From NCBI GenBank assembly GCA_947475735.1, contig CANJLQ010000004.1:62001-126000 (forward strand): a stretch of 64,000 nucleotides of DNA, given 5' to 3'. A model generated the notes under the pieces. It saw only the letters and a list, made by a program, of their open reading frames with translations. It did not search any database and had not been told where the DNA came from. Every line of letters begins with the position of its first letter. The stretch's first letter is position 1. The position numbers were made by a program, and so were the translations under genes. Positions 46,062 through 56,357 of the stretch are shown here, in pieces. This DNA is from Caulobacteraceae bacterium. Lineage in GTDB: Bacteria; Pseudomonadota; Alphaproteobacteria; Caulobacterales; Caulobacteraceae.

Positions 46062-47858
46062 TCAGAGCCGGTTCTGCCCGCTCTGGATCGCCTCGAAGCC
46101 CTCGGCGGTCAGCTTCTGGTAGCCCGACTTCCCGCCGCGCACATACACCGGCGATGCCCTGGCCGGATCAAAGCCCTCGGCGACCAGATCGACCTTGCGG
46201 TACTTGAACGTTCCGGTGGTCTCCAGCGTCTTGGCGATCCGCACGAACACCGGACGGGCATAGTGCGGCAGCTGGGCGTCGGCGTATTCGGCAAACGCCT
46301 TGGCCGAGAATTTGCCCTCGATGACCAGCGTCACCATCCCCGCCTTGCCCTCGGCTCCCGGCACCGGCACGCCATAGGCGATGACTTCCTTGACGCCGGG
46401 CGCCTCGGTCAGCCGCTGCTCGACCTCGGCGGTCGAGACGTTCTCGCCCTTCCAGCGGAAGGTGTCGCCGATCCGGTCGATGAAGTAGAAATAGCCTTCG
46501 GAGTCCTGGCGCATCAGGTCGCCGGTCCGGAACCAGCGGTCGCCCCGCTGGAACACGTCGGTCAGGATCTTCTTCTCCGACGCCGCCTTGTCGGCATAGC
46601 CCGAGAAGTCGTGGCGGATGTCGTTGCCGATCAGGCCGATGGCCTCGCCGATCTCGCCGGGCTTGGCCTCGATGCAGGTGCCGTTCGCGGCCCGCTCCGG
46701 CATCTCGGTGTCGATGTCGAACTTCACCAGCCGGATGTTGATCTGCTTCTTGAGGAACTTCGGCACCCGGCCGATCGATCCTTGCTTGCCGTCGAAGTTG
46801 AAGACCGAGACGTTGCCCTCGGTCGAGCCATAGAACTCCAGGATGTTCGGGATCGCGAACCGCTCCTGGAACTCGGGCCAGACGTCGGGGCGCAGGCCGT
46901 TGCCGAAGGCGAGGCGCAGCTTGTGCCCCCGCTCGCCCTCCTGCTCGGGGCAGTTGACCAGATAGCGGCACAGCTCGCCGATGTAGACGAACACCGTCGC
47001 GCCCGTGGCGTTCACGTCCTTCCAGAAGCTGGAGGCCGAAAATTTGCGCCGCAGGATCAGCCGCCCGCCGTTCAGAAAGGCGGGACCGATGCCGACCAAC
47101 CCTCCGGTCGAATGGTACAGTGGCAGGACGTTGAACACGCGGTCGTCAGCGGTCGTCGCCGTGGCCCCGGCGAAGGCGCGCATATAGGTCCGGGCCCGGG
47201 CGTGATGGATCCGCGCGGCCTTGGGCAGGCCGGTCGTGCCGGACGTGTAGATGTAGAGCGCGGTATCCCGGTTGGTCAGGCCGTCGCGCGCGGCCTTGGG
47301 CGGACGCACCGACGAGCCGCTGCGCACCGCGTTGTCCAGGCCCCGCCGCTCGGACATCTCGTCCTCGCCGCGCAGGCCCAGCACCCACAGCATCATGGTG
47401 CGGGTGACGAAGGGGCGGGCCTCCTCGCATTTGCGCCAGGTTTCCTCATCGGCGACGACCTGGGACACGCCGGCGATGTTCAGACAGTGCGCCAGCGCCT
47501 GGCCGGTCAGGTTGGTGTTGATCAGGGCCGTGGCGATGCCGACTTTGGAGAACCCCATCCAGGCGGCGATGTATTCCGGCCGGTTTGTCATCACCAGGCC
47601 GATGACATCGGACCGGCGCAGGTTGCGGCTGCGGGCCCAGTGGGCATAGCGATTGGCCATGCCGTCCAGCTCGCGATAGGTCAGCGACCGGGTCTCGTCC
47701 TCCAGGGCGACGTTGTCGCCGAACTTGTCGACCGCTTCCTCGAAGTCGTCGCAGACCAGGACGTCGCTATCCAGGGTGATCGGCTTGATGCGCTTCAGCA
47801 GGCGGCGGAGTCCCGCGGCGAACTTCAGGTCGCGTCGGATATTGGCCGCCAGACCCAT
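46062..47858 (-). CDS. Long/very-long-chain acyl-CoA synthetase, FATP type
   Basis: A 598-residue AMP-forming ligase. The nucleotide motif YIYTSGTTGLPKAARI, YGSTEGNVSVFNF, the hinge DRIGDTFRWKGENVST and the C-terminal GKAGMVTLV are in family order. FRWKGENVSTAEVE and the FYGSTEGN spelling are closest to FATP/very-long-chain synthetases rather than FadD. It activates fatty acids with ATP and CoA at the membrane. Might serve the acyl-CoA dehydrogenases at 22-24 kb, though they are far apart. Confidence 0.93.
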   Translation of the reverse strand: MGLAANIRRDLKFAAGLRRLLKRIKPITLDSDVLVCDDFEEAVDKFGDNVALEDETRSLTYRELDGMANRYAHWARSRNLRRSDVIGLVMTNRPEYIAAWMGFSKVGIATALINTNLTGQALAHCLNIAGVSQVVADEETWRKCEEARPFVTRTMMLWVLGLRGEDEMSERRGLDNAVRSGSSVRPPKAARDGLTNRDTALYIYTSGTTGLPKAARIHHARARTYMRAFAGATATTADDRVFNVLPLYHSTGGLVGIGPAFLNGGRLILRRKFSASSFWKDVNATGATVFVYIGELCRYLVNCPEQEGERGHKLRLAFGNGLRPDVWPEFQERFAIPNILEFYGSTEGNVSVFNFDGKQGSIGRVPKFLKKQINIRLVKFDIDTEMPERAANGTCIEAKPGEIGEAIGLIGNDIRHDFSGYADKAASEKKILTDVFQRGDRWFRTGDLMRQDSEGYFYFIDRIGDTFRWKGENVSTAEVEQRLTEAPGVKEVIAYGVPVPGAEGKAGMVTLVIEGKFSAKAFAEYADAQLPHYARPVFVRIAKTLETTGTFKYRKVDLVAEGFDPARASPVYVRGGKSGYQKLTAEGFEAIQSGQNRL

Positions 47859-48170
47859 GGTCTCGGTCGCTCCGTATAGAGGCGAAAATGAACAGACCCC
47901 GTGATGAACAAGCCCCGGCGTCGGGTCAACCGCCGGGCGAGTCCGCGAGCCCTCCGCCTGTCCTTTCGCACCCGGCGTGGCGCCCCGGACCCGGTTGCCG
48001 TAGCGGGAAGGTCATGGCCCGACGATGAGACATCGCTGCTCTTTGGCCGCAATCTCTCAAGACCTGGCGCAGGAAAGTGGCGAACCTGGTGTTTCTTGCG
48101 GGCATCGCTCATCTTTCCGGAACCCCGGTCGGCGACGTCTGTTCTTCTCGTATCAATGAGGAGACCACAG
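47859..48170. other. 312-base intergenic region with no gene found
   Basis: Between divergent genes. Open frames exist in it only because of low stop frequency and none has an SD or recognisable product. It must hold the divergent promoters, but I could not identify them. GAGGAGA at 48158-48164 is the SD of the next gene. Confidence 0.5.
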
Positions 48171-48707
48171 ATGACTGTCACCCACGTCGACAACACTCTG
48201 CGAACCGAGCCGATCAACGAAGAGATCTTCGTCCCGCGTTACGCCCAGACCGGCCGACGCAAGAAGGGCGGGGTTCGCACCTGGATGATCCTGGCCCCGA
48301 TCGGCGCGCTGGTGGCCATCGGCGGCGGAGCCGTCATGATGATGGGCGCGCCCGAGTCCGAGCCGCTGGTCGCGGAACGGGCCTCGCCCCTGGTTCAGCC
48401 CGCCGCGCCTCTGGAAAGCTCGACCGCCCCGGCCGCGCTGACCACGGGCGATCTGCCGGCGAACGTCACGATCACCGAAACGGCTCCGGCCCCGGTCGTT
48501 CGTGAAGCTCCGCCCGCGCCGCCTCCGGCCGTCCAGCGTCGCCAGCCGGCGGAACGCCGCGCCGCGCCGGTCGAGACCGCCCCGGCCGAAGCCGTCGCCA
48601 CGCCGCCGTTGGCCGGCCCGCAGCCTTACATCGCGCCGTCGATGACCGCGGCGCCGAGCGAAGCCGCCGGTCGCGCTCCGGCCATCATCCCGGCTCCGCT
48701 GAGCTGA
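48171..48707 (+). CDS. Membrane-anchored Pro/Ala-rich hypothetical protein
   Basis: A 178-residue protein with a short basic N-terminal segment (GRRKKGGVRTW), one transmembrane helix (MILAPIGALVAIGGGAVMMM) and an about 110-residue periplasmic Pro/Ala tail. The topology resembles envelope linkers such as TonB but no functional domain is visible. A strong terminator follows. ATG 48171 is fixed by GAGGAGA. Confidence 0.72.
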   Translation: MTVTHVDNTLRTEPINEEIFVPRYAQTGRRKKGGVRTWMILAPIGALVAIGGGAVMMMGAPESEPLVAERASPLVQPAAPLESSTAPAALTTGDLPANVTITETAPAPVVREAPPAPPPAVQRRQPAERRAAPVETAPAEAVATPPLAGPQPYIAPSMTAAPSEAAGRAPAIIPAPLS

Positions 48708-48733
48708 GACGCCCTTCAGGCCCGAATGAAGAG

Positions 48734-48762
48734 AGCCCCCGGTTTCTGCCGGGGGCTTTTTC
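48734..48762 (+). terminator. Rho-independent terminator
   Basis: AGCCCCCGG, a six-base loop, CCGGGGGCT and a TTTTT tail. Classical hairpin plus U-run located 27 bases after the stop of the preceding gene. Confidence 0.92.
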
Positions 48763-48776
48763 GTGAGCGGCGAGCG

Positions 48777-50090
48777 TCAGCCCGCCGGGGCCACCCGCCA
48801 GATCACATCGCCCACATCGTCGGCGACCAACAGGGCGCCGGTGCGGTCGGTGATCACGCCGACGGGTCGACCCAGGGCCTCGCCCTCGTCGTTCAGGAAC
48901 CCCGTCAGGAAGTCCTGCGGCGGACCGGCCGGACGACCGCCTGAGAAGGGCACGAACACGACCTTGTAGCCGGCCTTGGGCTCGCGGTTCCACGACCCGT
49001 GCTGGCCGATGAAGGCTCCGCCGCGATAGGTCGAGGCGAAGCTGGCCCCGTCGTAGAAATGCAGACCCAGGGACGCCGTATGGGCCCCCAGCGCATAGTC
49101 GGGGCGCAGGGCCGAGGCGACGGCCTGCGGGTTCTCCGGCTTCACCCGCCGATCGACGGTCTGGCCGTAGTAGCTCCACGGCCAGCCGTAGAAGCCGCCG
49201 TCACGCACCGAGGTCATGTAGTCGGGCACCAGATCGTTGCCCAATTCGTCGCGCTCGTTGACGGCGGTCCACAGCGATCCGCTGGCCGGCTCCCACGCCA
49301 GGCCGACGGGGTTCCGCAGGCCCGAAGCGAAGACCCGCCGCGTTCCGGTGGCCACGTCGATCTCCAGGATGGCGGCGCGGTCGACCTCTTCGTCCAGGCC
49401 ATTCTCGCCGATGTTGGAGTTGGAGCCGACGCCGACGTACAGCCTGGTTCCGTCGGCGGAAGCGACCAGGCTCTTGGTCCAGTGGTGGTTCCGCCCGGCC
49501 GGCAGATCGGCCAGCTTGACCGGCGCGGCGTCGATCCGCGTCTGGCCGGTCTGATAGGGGAAGGCGACCACGGCGTCGGCGTTGGCCACGAACAGCCGGT
49601 CGCCGACCAGGGCCATGCCGAACGGCGACATCAGGTTTTCCAGGAAAGCCGTCTTTGTCTCCGCTACTCCGTCGCCGTCGGCGTCGCGCAGCAGGGTGAT
49701 GCGGTTCGCGCTCGGCACGCCCGCGCCGGCCCGCTTCATCACCAGACCCATGACCCAGCCGCGGATCCCGCCCTGCTTTTCCTCAGGCTTGGGCGGGGCG
49801 TTCGACTCGGCCACCAGGACGTCGCCGTTGGGCAGGCGGTACAGCCAGCGCGGATGATCCAGGCCCGAGGCGAAGGCCTGAACGGCAAAGCCCTGGGGCG
49901 CGGTCGGCTTTGCCCCTTCGGGCCATCCCACTGCCGGAGCGATGTTCACCACCGGGCTACCGAACCGCTGATGTGGCTCCACCAGGGTCGGGTTCGCCCC
50001 ATAGGTCGCCCCGTCGGGAGCGAGCGGCCCCCCGCTGCAGGCGGCCAGAATGAGGGCGGCGACGGAAACGGCGAGGACGGTCAGGCGCAT
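48777..50090 (-). CDS. PQQ-type sorbosone dehydrogenase-like beta-propeller lipoprotein
   Basis: A 437-residue predicted lipoprotein (lipobox LILAAC) with a six-bladed propeller. LDHPRWLYRLPNGDVLVAES, GLRNPVGLAWEPASGSLWTAVNERDELGNDLVPDY, and GQHGSWNREPKAGYKVVFVPF are typical of soluble aldose/L-sorbosone dehydrogenase homologues that use PQQ. The cofactor and the sugar are inferred from family. It likely acts in the periplasm. It is 14 bases upstream-adjacent to nothing obvious, while a lipocalin gene precedes it on the same strand. Confidence 0.87.
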   Translation of the reverse strand: MRLTVLAVSVAALILAACSGGPLAPDGATYGANPTLVEPHQRFGSPVVNIAPAVGWPEGAKPTAPQGFAVQAFASGLDHPRWLYRLPNGDVLVAESNAPPKPEEKQGGIRGWVMGLVMKRAGAGVPSANRITLLRDADGDGVAETKTAFLENLMSPFGMALVGDRLFVANADAVVAFPYQTGQTRIDAAPVKLADLPAGRNHHWTKSLVASADGTRLYVGVGSNSNIGENGLDEEVDRAAILEIDVATGTRRVFASGLRNPVGLAWEPASGSLWTAVNERDELGNDLVPDYMTSVRDGGFYGWPWSYYGQTVDRRVKPENPQAVASALRPDYALGAHTASLGLHFYDGASFASTYRGGAFIGQHGSWNREPKAGYKVVFVPFSGGRPAGPPQDFLTGFLNDEGEALGRPVGVITDRTGALLVADDVGDVIWRVAPAG

Positions 50091-50104
50091 GGGATGATCC
50101 CGGA

Positions 50105-50656
50105 TCAGGAGGCGGTTTCAGGGAACTCGAGACGGCTCACATCGTAACCCAGCGCCCGGGCCCGTTCGACCAGGGCCGCGAGCTCAGCGGCGGACGGGGC
50201 CGCACGGGTGTAGATCCACAGCTTTTCGAACCGCGGATCGGCCGAGATGAACCAGCTGTAGTCGTCGGCCCGGTCCAGCACCCAGTATTCCCAGGTGACG
50301 AAGCCGCCAAAATAAGGTGCTCTCAGCTTGGCGTTGAAGCCGGGATCCAGAATGACGCCCGCCGCGCCCACGGCCCGCTCCTTGCCGTCCACCCCGCCCT
50401 GCCGACAGGTGTCGCGCAGGTCGACGCGGGTCGGAGAGACGATGACGTAATCGGTCGCGGCGGCGACGCATCCGTCGGTGATCCGCATCGGCAGACGGGC
50501 GACCTCCAGCCAACGGCCGGAATAGAACCGTTCCAGATCGACGGGCTTGGCCGGCTGAGGAGCCCGAACCTGGTCGGCCGGGATGGATGTGGCGCAGGCC
50601 CCGAGCCCGAGGGCTACGGACAGGGCGAGGGCGGCGGTCAGTCGGGAAAGGATCAC
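50105..50656 (-). CDS. Lipocalin-family outer-membrane lipoprotein (Blc-like)
   Basis: A 183-residue protein with a signal and lipobox (ALGLGAC). YSGRWLEVARLP is the lipocalin G-x-W motif, with YWVLDRADDYSWFISADPRFEKLWIYTRAP-like strands downstream. Blc relatives bind lysophospholipids or hydrophobic ligands at the outer membrane. The GTG at 50656 is chosen because GGAG precedes it and the signal starts at once. Same strand as the sorbosone dehydrogenase-like gene, 14 bases apart. Confidence 0.85.
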   Translation of the reverse strand: MILSRLTAALALSVALGLGACATSIPADQVRAPQPAKPVDLERFYSGRWLEVARLPMRITDGCVAAATDYVIVSPTRVDLRDTCRQGGVDGKERAVGAAGVILDPGFNAKLRAPYFGGFVTWEYWVLDRADDYSWFISADPRFEKLWIYTRAAPSAAELAALVERARALGYDVSRLEFPETAS

Positions 50657-50745
50657 GGGCGGGCTCCGGTCGTGGACTTGAAGACCCAAGATACGGCCAC
50701 GGTTCCCGATCCGGACGCGCGGCCAATGCGCACGGCGCGACCCCT

Positions 50746-51657
50746 TCAGCCTGGCGTCAGATCATGAGGCGGCCGGATGCGCCGATATCGCGCCTCCACG
50801 AAGGCGAACAGGCCGAACGCGATCAGCCCGAGCGCCGTCAGCCCCAGCACCCAGCTGCCGCCCGGCTGACGCTCCAGGGCATCCAGGGCCTCGCCGAAAG
50901 CCGTGACTTCGGCCGTGCTGGCCCGCCAGCCCGCGAGCGTCACGAACACCCCCAGCGGCAGATAGGCCAGTCCCCGCGCGACATAGCCGGCCCGGGCGAT
51001 GGGCGAGACCCGCTTGCAGACCTCGGCCGAGCACGACAGCGCCTCGCTGAAGTCGGCCTTGATCCCCTTGATGATGTTGCCGACCCCGACCCCCAGAACG
51101 ATCAACCCCACGCCGAGCAGCAGCCAGTGCCCGAGCGGGAGGGCCAGCAGACTGGCCGCCTTTTCCTGGTTTTCCGCCACGTCGTCGGGGGCCGCCGACC
51201 GTTCGAACTCGTCCAGCAGTTCAAACACCGTGGACGCCAGCAGGCCGTAGAACACCGCACTCGCCGCCTGGCCGGCCCGCAGCATCAGCGCCTTGCTCGA
51301 CGTGCCCTCGCGGTCGGCGTCGAACACCGACTGCAACACCCGCCACGACACGAAGGCCCAAAGGCCGAGGCCCAGCAGGATCAGCCAGAGGCGCCCGAAC
51401 GGCTGTTCGGCCACCAGGGCGACCGCGCCCGTTGAACCCACCGCGTCTCCCGTCATGTCCAGCGCCGCCATCAAGGCGACGATGCCGATCGACACATATA
51501 CTAAACCGCGCGCGCCATATCCGATCCGCGCCGCCCATTCGAGCAGGTCGTGCAACGGCGGCACGCGACGCAGGATGGCGAACCGCCCCCGCCCCGCCTC
51601 GCCCAGGGCCGCCAGCCGGCTGCGAATGCCGGAAATCGGAGCGGTGACGTCGACCAT
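50746..51657 (-). CDS. DUF1206 membrane protein
   Basis: A 303-residue protein with six hydrophobic helices in three pairs. Each pair begins with an AR-x-GYGARG-like motif ([34 protein letters not shown]), typical of DUF1206. No biochemical role is known. ATG 51657 ([10 protein letters not shown]) is the first start compatible with the family. It diverges from the ABC transporter over 127 bases. Confidence 0.87.
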   Translation of the reverse strand: MVDVTAPISGIRSRLAALGEAGRGRFAILRRVPPLHDLLEWAARIGYGARGLVYVSIGIVALMAALDMTGDAVGSTGAVALVAEQPFGRLWLILLGLGLWAFVSWRVLQSVFDADREGTSSKALMLRAGQAASAVFYGLLASTVFELLDEFERSAAPDDVAENQEKAASLLALPLGHWLLLGVGLIVLGVGVGNIIKGIKADFSEALSCSAEVCKRVSPIARAGYVARGLAYLPLGVFVTLAGWRASTAEVTAFGEALDALERQPGGSWVLGLTALGLIAFGLFAFVEARYRRIRPPHDLTPG

Positions 51658-51784
51658 GCCTGTCCTGAAAAAGCTGCGGCGTGAAACGCAGCGTGACGGC
51701 AAAAGGCTCCCGCCTCCCCTTGAGCGTCGACCGATCCACGCCATATTCCCGCCACGGCACAGCGGCCGGTTTCAGGGGCACCGC

Positions 51785-52719
<935 letters not shown>

Positions 52720-52723
<4 letters not shown>

Positions 52724-53487
52724 CCGTGAACGGCTGGGGCGTCTGGGCCCTGTATCGCTTCGAGATGGCCCGGTTCGGCCGCACCATCTTCGGCAGTCTG
52801 GTGACACCCGTCATCACCACGGCGCTCTATTTCGTCGTCTTCGGCTCGGCCATCGGCGGGCGGATGCAGGAGGTCGGGGGCGTACCCTACGGCGCCTTCA
52901 TCGTCCCGGGGCTGGTGATGCTGTCGGTCTTCACCCAGTCGATCTTCAACGGCAGCTTCGGCATCTATTTCCCCAAGTTCACCGGGACGATCTACGAGAT
53001 CCTGTCGGCGCCCCTGTCGCCGCTGGAGACGGTGACTGCCTACGTCGGGGCTGCCGCGACCAAGTCGATGCTGGTCGGCCTGGTCACGCTGGCGACCGCC
53101 GCCCTGTTCGTCCCGCTTCAGGTTCAGCACCCGCTGGCCATGCTGGGGTTCCTGCTGCTGATTTCGGTAACCTTCAGCCTGTTCGGCTTCATCATCGGCC
53201 TGGTGTCCAACAGCTTCGAGCAGCTGCAGTTCATCCCCATGCTGGTGGTCACGCCCCTGACCTTCCTGGGCGGGGCCTTCTATTCGATCGACATGCTGCC
53301 GGCCGCCTGGAGAACCGTGACCCTGTTCAATCCGGTGGTCTATCTGATCGACGGCTTCCGCTGGGCCTTCTACGGCATGAGCGACGTGGGCGTCGGCGTC
53401 AGCGTCGGGGCCATGATCGCCTTCTTCGCCATCTGCCTCGGCGTCGTCGGCTGGATGTTCAAGACCGGCTATCGCCTCAAGAACTGA
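52720..53487 (+). CDS. ABC-2 type transporter permease
   Basis: A 255-residue permease with six helices. [41 protein letters not shown] and [24 protein letters not shown] are characteristic of the YadH/NodJ group. It forms the membrane half of the exporter with the preceding ATPase. Translation is coupled. The 14-base gap to DUF427 suggests the latter may be cotranscribed. Confidence 0.93.
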
Positions 53488-53501
53488 CTGGAGAAACACC
53501 C

Positions 53502-53783
53502 ATGACGACCGCGACCTGGAACGGAAAGACCATCGCCCAGAGCGACGACACGGTGGTGGTCGAAGGCAACCACTATTTCCCGCGCGACAGCGTCGATCCG
53601 GCGGTTCTGACGCCCTCGACCACCACCTCCGTCTGCCCGTGGAAGGGGACGGCGTCCTATCATTCGCTCGTCGTCGACGGGAAGGAGAACAAGGACGCGG
53701 CCTGGTTCTATCCGACGCCCAAGTCCGCCGCCGCCGAGATCACCGACCGCATCGCCTTCTGGAAGGGCGTCGAGGTTCGCTGA
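53502..53783 (+). CDS. DUF427 domain protein
   Basis: A 93-residue beta-rich protein of the DUF427 family. TATWNGKTIAQSDDTVVVEGNHYFP, STTTSVCPWKGTASYHSL and AAWFYPTPKSAA are the conserved segments. Members are thought to be small cytosolic proteins of unknown role. GGAG before ATG supports the start. It directly follows the ABC genes. Confidence 0.9.
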   Translation: MTTATWNGKTIAQSDDTVVVEGNHYFPRDSVDPAVLTPSTTTSVCPWKGTASYHSLVVDGKENKDAAWFYPTPKSAAAEITDRIAFWKGVEVR

Positions 53784-53831
53784 ACGTCTCGTCATTGGAC
53801 GCCCGGCCCGCGCGACGGTAAGACCCCGCCC

Positions 53832-54998
53832 ATGTCCGATACCCCGCCTTCCGACCCCGAGGACGACCGCGTCTCCGGCATCGCGCCCGAGCCCTTCGTG
53901 CGGGGCCGCATCGTCTGGGGCCGCCCGCCCGAGACCGTGTTCCGCGCCGGCCCCTTGCCGCGAGCCCCCCAGACCTGGGGCCAGCCCGCGCCGAGCTCAG
54001 CGCCGCAGCCGCGTCCGGCGGGCAACATCCTCACCGGCTCCATGGTCCCGCCTCGCGCCGCCCCGGCCCCCGAGCGCGAGCTCCTGCCGGGCGAACGCCC
54101 CCTCGCCCCCGACCCGGACGCCGCCCCCGAGACCCCCGTCGAGCCCGCCGCCGCCAAGCCCCGCCGCGCGCGCAAGACCGCGCCTCTCGCGACGCCCGAG
54201 GTGGAAACCCCCGTCGTCGAAGCTCCCGCCGTCGAGACCCCAATCGTCGAGGCCCCCATCGTTGAGGCTTATTCCGAGCCCTCGGCCGAACCCGGCCCCG
54301 AGTCGATCATCGAGACCATCGTCGAGCCGGAACCCGTCCGGCCCGCCGCCGCTCCCGCCCCCACGGTCGAGATCATCGTCGAACCCGAGGCCCCCGAGCA
54401 GATCGACACCCTGCCACCGCCCCTGTCGGACGCCACCGTCAGCCCGGCCGACCCCCGCGCCATGCCCTCGGTCGTCGTCACCCCGACCCTGTACGCGCGG
54501 GTCGAAGCGGTCATGGAGAAGGTCAAGACCAACGACACCTGGCGGATCGCCGCCGTGGCCGGTGCCGTGATCGTGGTGGCGGGCTTCGTCTGGCTGGCCA
54601 CCCTGCCTGCGGGCGACGCTCCGGTTCTGGACATGGACGCCCCGCCGCCCGCCGCTCCCGGTGCCGCTGCCGCTGCCGCTGCCGGGGCCGAGACCTCGCT
54701 TCCGGCCGAGGCCGCTCCCAGCCCTTCCGAGGCCCCGCCGCCAGCGATCGTCGAGCCGGAGGCAGCAACCGCGCGCAGCGAGGCTACGCGCGCTCCGACC
54801 CGGGCCGAGCCCGCGCCACCGGTGCCGCCCCGCGCGGCGTCCACATCTACCCCGCGCGTCACCTCGCCGCCCGCCGAGGCCGCCGTGCCGCCGGTGATCC
54901 AGACCGCCCCCCTGGTGGTCGAGCCCCCAACCGCCGCCGCACCCGCGCCGACCGATCCCGATGCCCCGATCGAGACAAGGCCCCAGCCGCTGAACTAG
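53832..54998 (+). CDS. Pro/Ala/Glu-rich single-pass membrane protein
   Basis: A 388-residue hypothetical protein. The first 200 residues are Pro/Glu-rich with repeated VEAPxVE units, then one transmembrane helix (IAAVAGAVIVVAGFVWLATLP at about 237-258) and a second Pro/Ala-rich tail. Low complexity defeats family assignment. It might act as an envelope-spanning linker. The downstream 211 bases hold nothing I can assign. Confidence 0.68.
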   Translation: MSDTPPSDPEDDRVSGIAPEPFVRGRIVWGRPPETVFRAGPLPRAPQTWGQPAPSSAPQPRPAGNILTGSMVPPRAAPAPERELLPGERPLAPDPDAAPETPVEPAAAKPRRARKTAPLATPEVETPVVEAPAVETPIVEAPIVEAYSEPSAEPGPESIIETIVEPEPVRPAAAPAPTVEIIVEPEAPEQIDTLPPPLSDATVSPADPRAMPSVVVTPTLYARVEAVMEKVKTNDTWRIAAVAGAVIVVAGFVWLATLPAGDAPVLDMDAPPPAAPGAAAAAAAGAETSLPAEAAPSPSEAPPPAIVEPEAATARSEATRAPTRAEPAPPVPPRAASTSTPRVTSPPAEAAVPPVIQTAPLVVEPPTAAAPAPTDPDAPIETRPQPLN

Positions 54999-55209
54999 GG
55001 CCGCGATCGCCGACCGGGACCATCGATACCTTCGGACGTGGGGCCCAGGTCACGACGCTCCTGCTCGCCCTCGGCACGGACGAAACGGCGCTTAACCCCT
55101 TGATCCAGGCCCAACGGCCACGTGGTGCTTTGCCCTCAAAGTTTGTCGGGCGGACGGATTGCCATGACCGGCGAATGAACCCAGTGTTCGGTCGGGAGCG
55201 GGGAGCGAT

Positions 55210-55404
55210 ATGTCCGGAAAGCCTTCACCATCGACCCTGCGCCTGCTGGTCGGGATCATGATCGGTGCCTCATTGGCATTGATCGGCCTTGCCGTCTGGA
55301 TGATCGCCAACGATCAAGGCTCGCCCGTGTTCGTCGCCCTCGCCGGATCGATGCTCGGGGCTTTCGCGGCCGTCCTGGCCTCTCAGAGCAACAAGAAGAC
55401 CTAG
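55210..55404 (+). CDS. Small two-helix membrane protein
   Basis: A 64-residue protein with two hydrophobic helices (LLVGIMIGASLALIGLAVWMI and VALAGSMLGAFAAVLAS) and a basic C-terminus (QSNKKT). AGCGGGGAGCGAT before the ATG provides an SD. Unknown function. Followed after eight bases by another membrane protein, so probably an operon. Confidence 0.66.
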   Translation: MSGKPSPSTLRLLVGIMIGASLALIGLAVWMIANDQGSPVFVALAGSMLGAFAAVLASQSNKKT

Positions 55405-55412
55405 GCTAGGCT

Positions 55413-55829
55413 GTGAGGGATGATCCCCCGACCCTGAGCGGCCCGGACCGGCGAAACGGGTCGGACGACGCTGCGTCACGCGTGGGCCTGTCTGAACCCG
55501 CCCTCGCCTATGACTATTTCAAGAGCATGGTGTCGCTCAGCGTGGGGACGCTCGGCGGCATCCTGACCCTGGGCCAGGCGGTGTTCGGAGCCCAGATCTC
55601 TCCGGTTCAGATGGCGCTGGCGGCCCTTCCGGTCGCCATCTCCGGCATGCTGGCGCTCCAGGCCCAGACGGACATCGTACAGCTTTGCCAGGGCGTGAAG
55701 CCGCCCATGAACAGCTCAAAAGCGGCGCTGCGGCTCGTCCCGAGCTTCTACGGCCTGGGCATCGGCATCTTCCTCGCGTTCCTGCTGCTGTCCTTTTTCG
55801 CGCCGGACATCGCCGCCGAGTTGCGCTGA
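55413..55829 (+). CDS. Small membrane protein, unknown function
   Basis: A 138-residue protein, hydrophilic for 40 residues, then hydrophobic helices (SVGTLGGILTLGQAVF, MALAALPVAISGMLAL, FYGLGIGIFLAFLLLSFF). GTG start at 55413 fits the frame. No ATG is available early. Operonic with the preceding two-helix protein. No recognisable family. Confidence 0.6.
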   Translation: MRDDPPTLSGPDRRNGSDDAASRVGLSEPALAYDYFKSMVSLSVGTLGGILTLGQAVFGAQISPVQMALAALPVAISGMLALQAQTDIVQLCQGVKPPMNSSKAALRLVPSFYGLGIGIFLAFLLLSFFAPDIAAELR

Positions 55830-55874
55830 GGTTTAAGGCTCTTGCGAGGGTCAGACTGGGCTCGACCCGGCCCC

Positions 55875-56279
55875 TCAGCCCTTCTCCGCCGCGCGATAGG
55901 GCAGATAGCCCCGCTCGACCATCCGGCGCAGGCCCTCATAGGCTTCGGTCAGTTCCTCATAGGTGGTGCGCATGCTCGCCAGGCGTTCGGCGTCATGGCC
56001 GGCCACCGCATGGCCCTGTTCGGTCAGCCTGAGGGCCTCGGCGATCCACCGCCCGCGCGCGGTCGCCGCGGCGACGGCCAGTCTCTGGAAGGCGGCCGGC
56101 TCGGTGTGGTTGGCGCCCAGCCCCATGACCTGGGGGATGACCTCGCGGTTGGACAGAAACGCCGTGTAGTCGATCTGCTCCAGGTGCCCGCGCAGGCGGC
56201 GCGCCTCCTGCGGATCGGAATCCGAGGGCTCGAAATGATCCCCCCGGCTGCGGGTTCTGGCTGACATCATCGTGCCCAT
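55875..56279 (-). CDS. Conserved hypothetical helical protein
   Basis: A 134-residue soluble protein rich in charged helices (LRGHLEQIDYTAFLSNREVIPQ, FQRLAVAAATARGRWIAEAL, YEELTEAYEGLRRMVERGYLPYR). GGGAGACC precedes the ATG at 56279, with two further ATGs nearby. No family recognised. Convergent with the membrane-protein gene. Confidence 0.7.
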   Translation of the reverse strand: MGTMMSARTRSRGDHFEPSDSDPQEARRLRGHLEQIDYTAFLSNREVIPQVMGLGANHTEPAAFQRLAVAAATARGRWIAEALRLTEQGHAVAGHDAERLASMRTTYEELTEAYEGLRRMVERGYLPYRAAEKG

Positions 56280-56357
56280 CGTGGTCTCCCTTTGGGCGCT
56301 CTCCCGGCGGTGATGCTGCGCCCCGCCGGTTAACGCCGCCTTTCGCGACGCGGGACC

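Noticed and set aside
47825..48217. Minus-strand 130-residue ORF in the intergenic gap
   Set aside because: No SD, Arg-rich low-complexity translation, and it overlaps both flanking genes.
55180..55200. GAAC-N5-GTTC as a second SOS box before the two-helix protein
   Set aside because: It is an inverted repeat, not the direct GTTC-N7-GTTC, and the downstream genes have no link to DNA repair.
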